Below are positions 6,723-15,550 of a DNA stretch of 63,143 nucleotides, piece by piece. The DNA is from Bacillota bacterium (GTDB lineage Bacteria > Bacillota > UBA4882 > UBA8346), in contig JAEZJQ010000087.1 in assembly GCA_023436305.1 (NCBI GenBank), positions 1-63,143 of the forward strand, written 5' to 3'. The translations under genes and the position numbers were made by a program. The notes under the pieces were generated by a model. That model made no database searches, had not been told where the DNA came from, and worked only from the letters and a program-made list of their open reading frames with translations. Numbering within the stretch: position 1 is the first letter of the stretch; the number at the start of each line of letters is the position of its first letter.

Positions 6723-7658
6723 ATGACCACGAGTGAATCTGGGGAACTGGTGGCGGAGATTGAGCGCCTCAAGAAAGAACAAGATGCCCTGATATTGGCC
6801 CACAATTACCAGAATGATGAAATCCAGGATATTGCTGATATCGTTGGCGATTCACTGGCTTTAAGCCGTGCCGCCGCCAATGCCAAGTCCCGGACTATTA
6901 TTTTTTGCGGTGTTCATTTTATGGCCGAGAGCGCGGCGATTCTATCCCCGGAAAAAACCGTGATTCTGCCCGATGAAACGGCCGGTTGCCCCATGGCCGA
7001 AATGGCCGATGCGGAGGAAGTCCTTCGTTGGCGTAAGACTTATCCCAATGCAGTGGTGGTTTCTTACGTCAATTCCACCGCCGCGGTGAAAGCCTTGAGT
7101 GATTATTGTTGCACTTCAGCCAATGCCGTCAAACTGGCACGCAACATCCCGGAAACCGAAATCATTTTCTTGCCGGATCAAAACCTGGGGCGATATGTGG
7201 CAGAACAGGTTCCGGAAAAGACCTTCCATATTTGGCCGGGGTATTGTATTACCCACCACCGGGTGGAACCCGGGGAAATTCTGCAGTCAAAAGCGCTTCA
7301 TCCCGGCGCCCTGGTGCTGGTTCATCCCGAATGCCGGACTGAAGTCTTAAAAATAGCCGATTTTGTCGGAAGTACCTCCCAAATCATTGATTATGCCAGG
7401 ACATCCTCCCATTCCACGGGAGTAAGCGAATTCATTATCGGTACGGAAATGGGTATTCTTCATTGTCTGAAAAAGCAAAACCCGGATAAACTGTTTTATC
7501 TGGCAACCCCGGGTCTGGTTTGCCCCAATATGAAGCGGATAACTCTCCCGAAAGTCTTGGCGTCTTTAAGAAATCTCACGCCCGTAATCACCGTGGCTCC
7601 GGAAATACGGGTTAAAGCCAAAGCAGCCCTGGATAAAATGCTCCAATATGTAAATTAA
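6723..7658 (+). CDS. nadA: Quinolinate synthase A
   Basis: A 311-residue NadA, full length. It condenses iminoaspartate with dihydroxyacetone phosphate to quinolinate using a [4Fe-4S] cluster. The first repeat carries LAHNYQNDEIQDIAD and FCGVHFMAESA; the three cluster cysteines are expected in the C residues of ISYVNSTA-downstream DYCCTSANAV, HPECRTEV and GLVCPNMK. ATG at 6723 follows CCGGAGG. First gene of a nadA-nadB-nadC operon; nadB follows at once. The cytosolic product passes to NadC. Oxygen-sensitive, as fits an anaerobe. Confidence 0.96.
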   Translation: MTTSESGELVAEIERLKKEQDALILAHNYQNDEIQDIADIVGDSLALSRAAANAKSRTIIFCGVHFMAESAAILSPEKTVILPDETAGCPMAEMADAEEVLRWRKTYPNAVVVSYVNSTAAVKALSDYCCTSANAVKLARNIPETEIIFLPDQNLGRYVAEQVPEKTFHIWPGYCITHHRVEPGEILQSKALHPGALVLVHPECRTEVLKIADFVGSTSQIIDYARTSSHSTGVSEFIIGTEMGILHCLKKQNPDKLFYLATPGLVCPNMKRITLPKVLASLRNLTPVITVAPEIRVKAKAALDKMLQYVN

Positions 7659-7698
7659 ATTGTATATGATACGCCATATGCCGGAACCGGAGGACCCA

Positions 7699-9288
7699 AT
7701 GGTTCATTCTTTGCCTGACAAATTGCCGCCCTTGCTTGATTCAGCTCCGATAATCGTCGTTGGCAGCGGGATCGCCGGTTTATACACGGCTTTGCTGCTG
7801 AGTAAGCAATACCGGGTAATTTTGATAACCAAAAATAAACTTTCTGAAAGCAATACCAATTACGCTCAAGGTGGTATTGCCGCGGCCATCGGTATCAATG
7901 ATTCCCCGGAATATCATTACCAGGATACCATGATGGCCGGCGCCGGATTATGCGATCCGGAGGCAGTATTAACACTGGTATATGACGGGCTATCCCGGGT
8001 AAAACATTTAATTGCCCTGGGAACTCCTTTTGATCGGGTCCGGGCCGAAATATCCTTGACCAAGGAAGCGGCCCATAGCCGGCGCCGGATACTCCACGCC
8101 AATGGCGATGCTACCGGAAAAGCTGTCTCCGATACGCTCATCGACAGTATCTGGAAGACGAAAACCCAAATCTATGAAGATACTTTCGCTTTAGCCCTGG
8201 TCCGGCAACAGGAACGCTGCAACGGTGTGATTGTCCTTCGCCGGGGAATTTTGCATTTTATAGCGGCTTCAGCCGTGATTCTTTGCACCGGGGGTCTGGG
8301 CCAGATTTATGAAAAGACCACCAATCCTCCAGTGGCTACCGGAGATGGCATGGCATTAGCCTACAATGCCGGAGCCGTCTTGCGGGATATGGAATTCATT
8401 CAATTTCACCCTACTGCGTTACACATGCCTCCGGCCCCTCCGTTCCTGATCTCTGAAACCGTCCGCGGTGAGGGAGCCATTTTGTTAAATAATCAAGGGG
8501 AACGCTTTATGCCCCACTATCATACTTTAGGTGAGCTGGCGCCACGCGACATCGTAGCCCGGGCAATTTTTGCCGAAATTCATAAAGAAAACGGCTCCCA
8601 TGTTTTCCTCGACTTGTCCAAAATTCAACCCGCGGTGATTAAAGCTCGTTTCCCGCATATTTATGAGACTTGTCGGAATTATGGCCTGGATATCACCGTG
8701 GAACCGATTCCGGTAGCCCCGGCGGCTCATTATATGATGGGTGGAGTCGTCACCGATCTATGGGGACAGACCAATATTCCGGGATTGTATGCCGCTGGAG
8801 AAGTTGCCTCCACCGGAGTCCACGGCGCTAATCGGTTAGCCAGCAATTCTTTACTGGAGGGGTTGGTTTTCGGCGGCCGGATTGTGGATTATCTGCAACG
8901 ACAGGAGATGAATGAACCGGAAAATGTCGCCGGTGATTTCACCATTCATTATCCTCCGTTATATACCAGTGGACAGGATCTTCATGAGCATTACCGGTTT
9001 TTATATCATTTAACCGGTGAATCATTGGGCATCACCCGGGATGAATCCGGCCTTGCCATGGCGTTGAACACAATAGACTCTTTGCCGAAGCAGCATGATG
9101 ATGTTCAATTCAATCCCGCTTATTTTGAATTACAAAACATGTACCTCTTGGCCCACTTGATGTTACAAGCAGCTTTGACCCGTAAGGAAAGCCGGGGCGG
9201 CCACTTCCGTTCCGATTATCCCTCTCCCAACACCGGGTGGCGAAAACATATCTTATTTCGGCAAAATAAAATGGAATTCGCGAATTAG
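7699..9288 (+). CDS. nadB: L-aspartate oxidase
   Basis: A 529-residue flavoprotein that oxidises L-aspartate to iminoaspartate, the substrate of NadA. The FAD dinucleotide motif is VVGSGIAGLYTALL near residue 20; TNYAQGGIAAAIG and HGANRLASNSLLEG are hallmark NadB segments; the catalytic Arg lies in the APRDIVARA region. The C-terminal helical domain ends with a typical Trp/Arg-rich tail. I place the start at ATG 7699 because GGAGG (7689-7693) sits 5 bases upstream. An in-frame ATG at 7660, only 1 base after the nadA stop, lacks a ribosome site and would add 13 residues. In anaerobes the electron acceptor is probably fumarate. Confidence 0.95.
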   Translation: MVHSLPDKLPPLLDSAPIIVVGSGIAGLYTALLLSKQYRVILITKNKLSESNTNYAQGGIAAAIGINDSPEYHYQDTMMAGAGLCDPEAVLTLVYDGLSRVKHLIALGTPFDRVRAEISLTKEAAHSRRRILHANGDATGKAVSDTLIDSIWKTKTQIYEDTFALALVRQQERCNGVIVLRRGILHFIAASAVILCTGGLGQIYEKTTNPPVATGDGMALAYNAGAVLRDMEFIQFHPTALHMPPAPPFLISETVRGEGAILLNNQGERFMPHYHTLGELAPRDIVARAIFAEIHKENGSHVFLDLSKIQPAVIKARFPHIYETCRNYGLDITVEPIPVAPAAHYMMGGVVTDLWGQTNIPGLYAAGEVASTGVHGANRLASNSLLEGLVFGGRIVDYLQRQEMNEPENVAGDFTIHYPPLYTSGQDLHEHYRFLYHLTGESLGITRDESGLAMALNTIDSLPKQHDDVQFNPAYFELQNMYLLAHLMLQAALTRKESRGGHFRSDYPSPNTGWRKHILFRQNKMEFAN

Positions 9289-9319
9289 TATTTCTTGGAT
9301 TATATGAAGGAGGCTAACC

Positions 9320-10177
9320 ATGAATAAACTAATCCTGGCGGAAATTGTCCGGGGGGCTTTAATTGAAGATATTCAACACGGAGATATTACTTCCGAAGCC
9401 ATTTTCTCAGAAAACTTCAATGTGTTGGGAACGTTTATCGCCGAAGTCCCGGGCGTAGTCGCCGGTTTTCCGGTTGTAGAAGAAATCTACCGGCAGTTGG
9501 ATCCTGACATCGAATGTACCTGCCTGATCCCCGATGGCAATATGGTGAATTCCGGCGCAAAGCTGATTCAGATATCCGGCCCGGTGAAACCCATTTTGAC
9601 CGGGGAGAGAGTAGCCTTAAATTTTTTGCGGCGGCTGTCGGGTATTGCCTCACAAACCGCCCGAATGGTCTTATTAGCCACCGGAGGTCACGCTAAAATT
9701 GTGGATACCCGGAAAACCACTCCCGGTCTACGGATGTTGGAAAAATACGCGGTCCGGCAAGGCGGCGGGATCAATCACCGCTTTAATCTGGCGGATGCGG
9801 TGCTCATCAAGGACAACCATATTGCCGCCTGTGGTTCAATTATCAATGCCGTAAAGCGGGCACGCAACTATATTTCCCATACCATGACCATCGAAGTGGA
9901 AGCGGAAACCGAGGCTCAAGTCGTGGAGGCGCTAGCCGCCGGGGCTGATATAATTCTGCTTGATAATATGTCTCCTCGGGAAATGACCCGGATGGTAGAA
10001 CTGATCCGCAGTGATCCCGCCAACCATAATGTAATCATCGAGGCTTCCGGGAATATTGATGAGTCCAATGTTCACGAAGTGGCGGCAACCGGGGTGGATA
10101 TTATCTCCAGCGGCTCTCTCACTCACTCGTCCAAAGCGTTGGACATTACACTACGAATTGAAACCATTATTGAGTAA
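9320..10177 (+). CDS. nadC: Nicotinate-nucleotide pyrophosphorylase (carboxylating)
   Basis: A 285-residue quinolinate phosphoribosyltransferase that converts quinolinate and PRPP to nicotinate mononucleotide with loss of CO2. DTRKTTPGLRMLEKYAVR near residue 130 and the Lys of VLIKDNHI near residue 160 are substrate-binding hallmarks; the barrel strands EVEAETEAQ and ILLDNMSP follow. AAGGAGG precedes the ATG by 7 bases. Third gene of the nad operon. It converges on the rhomboid gene, whose stop is 34 bases away. Confidence 0.95.
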   Translation: MNKLILAEIVRGALIEDIQHGDITSEAIFSENFNVLGTFIAEVPGVVAGFPVVEEIYRQLDPDIECTCLIPDGNMVNSGAKLIQISGPVKPILTGERVALNFLRRLSGIASQTARMVLLATGGHAKIVDTRKTTPGLRMLEKYAVRQGGGINHRFNLADAVLIKDNHIAACGSIINAVKRARNYISHTMTIEVEAETEAQVVEALAAGADIILLDNMSPREMTRMVELIRSDPANHNVIIEASGNIDESNVHEVAATGVDIISSGSLTHSSKALDITLRIETIIE

Positions 10178-10211
10178 AAGAATATCAGGTTTTTACAGTG
10201 TATTAACGCGC

Positions 10212-11432
10212 TCAGGTGATTCGTAGAGTTTGTTGCCCCCAGTAATGGAACCCGTAATACAACCCAAGGGCCGCCAGCAACAAGGTGGCCGCCAAAAATA
10301 AATACCGGCTTGGAAACTGACCCGGGGGGGCTTTCACCCGGGTAACGCCGGCGGTTAAAAAGCCGCCGGCGAGTCCGCCCAGATGGGCAAAGTTGTCGAT
10401 GATGCCCGCCAGGGAAAACCCGATCAAAACATTAAGGATAATTGTAGCAATGACATCGTAACCGAAGTATTTTTTAAAAATCTTCGGATTTTCCAGCCCA
10501 TAATAAAGGACAGCTCCCAATAATCCAAAAATCGCTCCCGAAGCCCCGACTCCCTGGACCCCCGGTGAATGGAACATGGAAAAACTGGCGATATTTCCTA
10601 ATATTCCGGCGATTAAGTATATGGTTAGGAATTTTGCATGTCCAAATATCCTTTCAACATTTTGCCCCAGAATATATAGCGAATAACAATTCACCAGTAG
10701 ATGGAGAAATCCCGCATGAAGGAAGATGGGTGTAAACAATCGCCAATTCTGGCCATTGACAATATATTCGCTGATTTTGGAACCAATCGTCAATAGTCCC
10801 TCATATGGAACCCGAAAATAAAATGAACCGGCATATAAAAGCAATAATACCGCAATATTAATCCCAATCAAAAAATAGGTCACGGTTGGTTTGGCCGCTT
10901 GAAAATCGATAGTATATTCCGCCGCTTTTTGAGCTAAAATTTGGCCAAGATTCGGTAAGGTCGTATATTCATCATTGGAGGTCGAAAGCAGCCGTTTCAA
11001 CAATTTGTCAAGTCCATCCACCGGCAAACCGGCGTTGGTATGCCGGCTGATTTCCCGTGTCGCTAGATCGACCGTAAAAAGCGAGAAATACTTGCGGATG
11101 AATTCCTGATGATCCTGAATGGCGGCAATCATTGACAGCTTTTCAGCGCCGGGGTCTTCGTTAAAAACGAACACTTCAATCAAATGAATGATTTGCCCCG
11201 GTTCGGCCTTCCACAGCAGGTCATGAGCGGCGGCCAACTTGGCGCTGATAGCGGCAGTGTTAAACCGGTCGCCATCAATTAATTCAACTAAGAAATTGAC
11301 TCCGCTACGGGACTTTTGCAGTACTTTAACTTCGTCTCCTGAAATTATCAGGCCGTCCCTGGTGCGTAACGGTTCATAATCCTGCTCCAGGATTAATTTG
11401 GTGTAAACGGCATTTAAATAATTGTGTTTCAT
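10212..11432 (-). CDS. Rhomboid family intramembrane serine protease
   Basis: A 406-residue membrane protein. A soluble N-terminal domain (residues 1-190), containing an alternating-strand region, precedes a rhomboid core of at least six spans. GASGAIFGLLGA near residue 305 carries the catalytic Ser and HLGGLAGGF near residue 355 the catalytic His; HLLVNCYSL provides the conserved HxxxN-type loop. Rhomboids cleave within or next to membrane spans of their substrates; the substrate here is unknown. ATG at 11432 follows GAGGGCAAAT. The gene lies downstream of ftsH but is separated from it by a terminator hairpin, so it may have its own promoter. Confidence 0.9.
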   Translation of the reverse strand: MKHNYLNAVYTKLILEQDYEPLRTRDGLIISGDEVKVLQKSRSGVNFLVELIDGDRFNTAAISAKLAAAHDLLWKAEPGQIIHLIEVFVFNEDPGAEKLSMIAAIQDHQEFIRKYFSLFTVDLATREISRHTNAGLPVDGLDKLLKRLLSTSNDEYTTLPNLGQILAQKAAEYTIDFQAAKPTVTYFLIGINIAVLLLLYAGSFYFRVPYEGLLTIGSKISEYIVNGQNWRLFTPIFLHAGFLHLLVNCYSLYILGQNVERIFGHAKFLTIYLIAGILGNIASFSMFHSPGVQGVGASGAIFGLLGAVLYYGLENPKIFKKYFGYDVIATIILNVLIGFSLAGIIDNFAHLGGLAGGFLTAGVTRVKAPPGQFPSRYLFLAATLLLAALGLYYGFHYWGQQTLRIT

Positions 11433-11455
11433 ATTTGCCCTCGCGCCTACATTGT

Positions 11456-11485
11456 AAAAATCGGCCTGGATTTAATGCCAGGCCG
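11456..11485 (-). terminator. Rho-independent terminator after ftsH
   Basis: Arms CGGCCTGG (11462-11469) and CCAGGCCG (11478-11485) form a perfect 8-bp stem; on the minus strand the stem is followed by ATTTTT. It sits 50 bases past the ftsH stop. Confidence 0.75.
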
Positions 11486-11533
11486 GTGGTAAAAATGCTT
11501 AAATTCCGGATAACGCTTCGCACGTTATAACCG

Positions 11534-13381
11534 TCAAGCTTGCTGTGGCGCTTCGTTTTCTCCGGGTTCGACCGGCTGTTCACCCAGCAAGGTTCGAAAA
11601 TCGGCGCCTTCGATGGTCTCTTTCTCAAGTAGTGTTTTGGCGACTTTATCCAACAAATCCCGGTGTTCCTCAAGTACTTTGGTGGCCCGTTGAAACGATT
11701 CGTCCATGATCCGCCGGATCTCACGGTCAATCGTGGCGGCGATCTCTTCACTGTAGTTTTTATCACGAGCGATATCCCGTCCTAAAAAGATCTGTTCCTC
11801 ATGTCCGTGACCAAGTGTTAGATAACCGAGAGTTTCACTCATTCCATATTCGGTAATCATTTTACGAACGGTTTTGGTGGCCCGCTCCAGATCGCTACGG
11901 GCGCCGGTGCTGATCTCGCCCAGGGCAATAATTTCGGCTGCCCTGCCCCCCAGAGCAAACACCACATTTTCCAGTAGTTCAGTACGGGTGCTATAATGTT
12001 TATCTTCCAGCGGCAACGCCAACGTATAACCGCCGGCGGATCCCCGTGGAATAATCGAGACTTTATGAATGGGGTCGATGGTGGGTAAATAATGCCCTAC
12101 CAAAGCATGACCTGCCTCGTGATAAGCGGTTAACTCTTTTTCTTTGGCACTCATAATCCGGCTTTTCTTCTCTGGTCCGGCAATTACGCGTTCAATGGCC
12201 TCTTCGCATTCTTCCATATAGACCTTCTTTTTATTACGGCGGGCCGCCAGTAAAGCGGCTTCATTTAAAACGTTGGCCAGGTCGGCTCCGGTAAACATCG
12301 GTGTTTGACGGGCCAATACCTTTAAGTCCACTTCCGGGGCAAATGGTTTTCCTTTGGCGTGAACTTTCAAGATATCTTCCCGGCCTTTAATATCCGGAAT
12401 ATCCAACGTTACCTGGCGGTCAAACCTTCCCGGCCGGAGTAACGCCGGATCGAGAACATCAGGACGGTTGGTGGCCGCTAAAATAATGATCCCGGAATTG
12501 GGCTCAAAACCATCCATTTCAACCAACAATTGATTTAAAGTTTGCTCACGTTCGTCATGGCCGCCGCCTAATCCCGCGCCACGTTGCCGTCCCACCGCGT
12601 CAATTTCGTCCACAAAAACGATACAGGGAGCATTTTTCTTGGCTTGTTCAAACAGATCCCGTACCCGGGAGGCCCCTACTCCCACGAACATTTCCACAAA
12701 ATCGGAACCACTAATACTAAAAAACGGCACACCGGCTTCTCCGGCTACAGCCTTCGCCAGCAAGGTTTTACCGGTTCCAGGAGCTCCAATCAGCAGAACT
12801 CCTTTGGGGATTCGTGCCCCAAGCTCTGTAAAACGCCGCGGTTGGCGTAAAAACTCGACAATTTCCACTAATTCTTCCTTGGCTTCATCTTCGCCAGCCA
12901 CATCATCAAAAGTGGTCTTGGTCCGGTCCTCAGTATGCAATCGGGCCTTGCTCTTCCCGAATGATAAGGCTTTATTGCCGCTGTTTTGCATCTGATTCAG
13001 CAGGAAGAACCAGAAAATGATGAATAGAATCAAGAAACCCAGGTTGGGTAGGATCATGGCCCACCAACCGTTACCGGCATTAGAAAAGGAAACCTTAACC
13101 CCTTTGGCGGTCATTTGCTCGTAATACAGCTCCGGATGATTGGCCGGGCCTTCGGTCCGGTAGCGTTTGAACCCGTTGTGGGGCTGCTGCTTGCCTTGAA
13201 TGGTACCGTCGTTGTTATTGACCACCGCATCAATTATTTTACCGGCTTCCACCCGTTTTATCAGTTGATCAAATTTAAGCGGTTCAACCGGATCCTGCGT
13301 GTTCATGAATTTGGCGAAAATAATAAACGCCAGAATGGCAATTGCAAAATATAAAATGATTTCCCGCGCGACTTTGAACAA
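11534..13381 (-). CDS. ftsH: ATP-dependent zinc metalloprotease FtsH
   Basis: A membrane AAA+ protease that degrades damaged or unassembled membrane proteins and short-lived regulators. From the chosen start it is 615 residues: an N-terminal membrane span (IILYFAIAILAFIIF), an external domain, a second span (MILPNLGFLILFIIFWFF), then the AAA module with Walker A GAPGTGKT, pore loop MFVGVGASR, Walker B FVDEIDAVG, SRH, and the zinc motif HEAGH. Start: TTG at 13381, because AAAGGAGG lies 7 bases upstream; a longer reading from an ATG-like start at 13492 has no ribosome site and would add 37 unlikely residues. In spore formers FtsH also supports sporulation. Confidence 0.96.
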   Translation of the reverse strand: MFKVAREIILYFAIAILAFIIFAKFMNTQDPVEPLKFDQLIKRVEAGKIIDAVVNNNDGTIQGKQQPHNGFKRYRTEGPANHPELYYEQMTAKGVKVSFSNAGNGWWAMILPNLGFLILFIIFWFFLLNQMQNSGNKALSFGKSKARLHTEDRTKTTFDDVAGEDEAKEELVEIVEFLRQPRRFTELGARIPKGVLLIGAPGTGKTLLAKAVAGEAGVPFFSISGSDFVEMFVGVGASRVRDLFEQAKKNAPCIVFVDEIDAVGRQRGAGLGGGHDEREQTLNQLLVEMDGFEPNSGIIILAATNRPDVLDPALLRPGRFDRQVTLDIPDIKGREDILKVHAKGKPFAPEVDLKVLARQTPMFTGADLANVLNEAALLAARRNKKKVYMEECEEAIERVIAGPEKKSRIMSAKEKELTAYHEAGHALVGHYLPTIDPIHKVSIIPRGSAGGYTLALPLEDKHYSTRTELLENVVFALGGRAAEIIALGEISTGARSDLERATKTVRKMITEYGMSETLGYLTLGHGHEEQIFLGRDIARDKNYSEEIAATIDREIRRIMDESFQRATKVLEEHRDLLDKVAKTLLEKETIEGADFRTLLGEQPVEPGENEAPQQA

Positions 13382-13524
13382 GGATAAACCTCCTTTCGGC
13401 AATTTAAGCCGATTTTTGCCATAATAATTATTATACCATATTGTAACGAAGCTACAATCAAAAATTATCCGGTAAAGTTGTTTTTTCAACAAACTTTGAT
13501 AGGAATTTTGTATTTATTCTTAAA

Positions 13525-14928
13525 TTAGGTCCTGTCCCGGACGGTAATATGCCAAACCCATTGCTCCCGATCCCGGACTTTACACTCATCACTCAGCCGA
13601 TATCCCACTACCCAGGCAATCCGCCCCGTGGCATCGATCAGCAGCGGAATTTTGCTTCGCTTACGCCTGGGGATTTTATGGTTAATAAAAAAGTCATGCA
13701 GTTTTTGAGTGCCACCGGTTCCTAATGGACGGAAAGCATCTCCCGGACGCCAAAAGCGAATCGACGCCGGCAACTGGAACTTATCCGGGTTTAGATAGGC
13801 TTCCCATTGATTCGTATTTCCCCAAGTTTCGGGGATTTGAACCAATTCGGCGGCCAGCGTCAGATTAAGTTCCGGGATCCGGGTTTCTCCGGGAACATTT
13901 ACCGCGTAAGCGGCCATCTTAAAAACTTCCGGTTCCACTCCACCCGGCAACGGACCTTTTTCAAAGAAAATGATCCCGTTTTCATAATAAACAGAAACCC
14001 GCTTATAGATATTTACCGGTTGAAAATGATCCGTTTCATTAATAATTTTCGTCAATAACCGTTTTAACTTGAGTGATTCTATCCGATAGGCGGTTTCGAC
14101 CCTAGCCAGGATCTGGGTCAGCAGATAATGCTGCATATATGAATGGAATTTCAAAAACGGCCTTAACTTTAACCCGATTCTTTGCGGTTCGGTCACCAAC
14201 ACTCCCGGTAATTGTTCCTGTGCCAGAACATCCATAAAATCGCGCTGTTCAGCGGCTAATTCCGAGAGTCTTGCCAATGCTTCTTTGAATCGCGGATTAA
14301 AATGGGTCTCAATCTCCGGAATCAATTGATTTCGGAGCCGGTTGCGCCGGTAAATCAGCTTGCGATTGGAAGAGTCTTCAACCCAAATTAATTGATGCAG
14401 GGCTGCATAAGCTTGAATCTCAGCCCGGGAGATTTGTAATAATGGCCGGATATAAATCCCATCCCGGATGACCGGCATCCCGGCCAGACCATCCAGACCG
14501 GTACCCCGGATGACCCGGTATAAAACCGTTTCCGCCTGATCATCACGGTGGTGCGCCAATGCTACCTTGGAGGCCCCGATCTCATTCCGGAATGCTTCAA
14601 ATATCCGATAGCGTTCTTCCCGGGCCAAAAGTTGGAGTGATTGCGGTTTTTGCCGGATTCTTTCCGGAATATTGATAATGATTTGCTTGGTGTTTACTTG
14701 TAAGCGTTCCCCCATTTCCTGAAGCAGTCGTTCCTCCAGTATATTTTCGGCTGGACGTAACGAATGATTAATATATAAAGCCCAAATATCCAACCGGTAT
14801 TCGCTCAAACCAGCTAAAATGTGAAGCAAACAAAGCGAATCAATCCCCCCGGAGAACCCGACAACGATCCGCTCTCCTTTTGCCAGTAACTTATATTTTT
14901 TAATCGCCGCGTTTACTTTGTCGAGCAA
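13525..14928 (-). CDS. tilS: tRNA(Ile)-lysidine synthetase
   Basis: A 467-residue enzyme that attaches lysine to C34 of tRNA-Ile(CAU), changing both its codon and amino-acid identity. The PP-loop GFSGGIDSLCLLH lies near residue 25 and LAHHRDDQAETV, with the HxxDD signature, near residue 125. The C-terminal TilS-C domain (FRPLGTGGTQKLHDFFINHK) is present. The tilS-ftsH order is conserved in Firmicutes, but hpt, which often lies between them, is missing. TTG at 14928 is preferred because GAGG sits 9 bases upstream; an alternative start is 18 bases earlier. Confidence 0.95.
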   Translation of the reverse strand: MLDKVNAAIKKYKLLAKGERIVVGFSGGIDSLCLLHILAGLSEYRLDIWALYINHSLRPAENILEERLLQEMGERLQVNTKQIIINIPERIRQKPQSLQLLAREERYRIFEAFRNEIGASKVALAHHRDDQAETVLYRVIRGTGLDGLAGMPVIRDGIYIRPLLQISRAEIQAYAALHQLIWVEDSSNRKLIYRRNRLRNQLIPEIETHFNPRFKEALARLSELAAEQRDFMDVLAQEQLPGVLVTEPQRIGLKLRPFLKFHSYMQHYLLTQILARVETAYRIESLKLKRLLTKIINETDHFQPVNIYKRVSVYYENGIIFFEKGPLPGGVEPEVFKMAAYAVNVPGETRIPELNLTLAAELVQIPETWGNTNQWEAYLNPDKFQLPASIRFWRPGDAFRPLGTGGTQKLHDFFINHKIPRRKRSKIPLLIDATGRIAWVVGYRLSDECKVRDREQWVWHITVRDRT

Positions 14929-15108
14929 TGAATTATACCTCAACAATTTTTTCGGTTAATTTCCCAAAATTCCTTTTATTCTTTAAAAAATTTCTTGGAA
15001 TTTATGATTTAAGAGATTAACGGTTTGACAGAGTTATTGTTCCCGATTTTTTGAAGCGTATTAAAAAGGGGACTTGTTGAAAAAATATCAGGGGCAGGTT
15101 TAAAAACA

Positions 15109-15117
15109 TGGTATAAT
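15109..15117 (+). promoter_or_regulatory. Extended -10 promoter element
   Basis: TGGTATAAT is a perfect extended -10 (TGnTATAAT). No good -35 lies 17 bases upstream. It is placed to drive the small gene at 15171. Confidence 0.45.
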
Positions 15118-15170
15118 TAAATTATCGATTTATACTTTACGGTCAAATAAGAATTAGAGCAGGTATTGCC

Positions 15171-15359
15171 ATGCCCATACTTCGTGATGAAATCCATAAA
15201 ACAGTGGTCCGGTTGAGGCTGCTCCGAAATGAATTAATGGAGCGGGAAATGCCCCAAACAGCGGATACCTTGTCCCAGGCCATACGTTGTCTGGAAAATT
15301 CGGACAAAGCCTATATTACGGAATTGGCCAATAAAAAGCAGCTTAATTCCGGTAAATAA
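15171..15359 (+). CDS. Small helical protein, 62 residues, unknown
   Basis: A charged, helical 62-residue protein (HKTVVRLRLLRNELMEREM), no membrane span. It stands alone on the plus strand between divergent tilS and convergent spoIIE. An extended -10 promoter is visible 54 bases upstream, and a weak GCAGG precedes the ATG. A 9-bp inverted repeat straddles its stop codon and could end the transcript. I recognise no family. Confidence 0.6.
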   Translation: MPILRDEIHKTVVRLRLLRNELMEREMPQTADTLSQAIRCLENSDKAYITELANKKQLNSGK

Positions 15360-15378
15360 TTCCGGTTCTATTAAGCTG
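15339..15378 (+). terminator. Inverted repeat spanning the stop of the small gene
   Basis: CAGCTTAAT (15339-15347) and ATTAAGCTG (15370-15378) are exact reverse complements; inside them TTCCGG/CCGGTT-like bases extend the stem. The left arm lies inside the coding region and the stop codon is in the loop. No T-run follows, so this may be a weak terminator or a regulatory hairpin. Confidence 0.4.
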
Positions 15379-15550
15379 CGGCGCTCATCCCGTCGGAAAA
15401 TTTGTCTGAATCCGGTATGTTGCATATTTGGCTTAAAAAACCGTCCCTTTGCCACCCGATCTCGCTTATTGAGAAAGCGTGGAATCCTCATTGTTTTCTT
15501 GTTTCGCGCAAAATCCGGGGGAACGGCCAATATAATAAAAATTAATTTTT

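Noticed and set aside
13382..13492. N-terminal extension of FtsH to an upstream start
   Set aside because: AAAGGAGG immediately before TTG 13381 fixes the start; the extension has no ribosome site.
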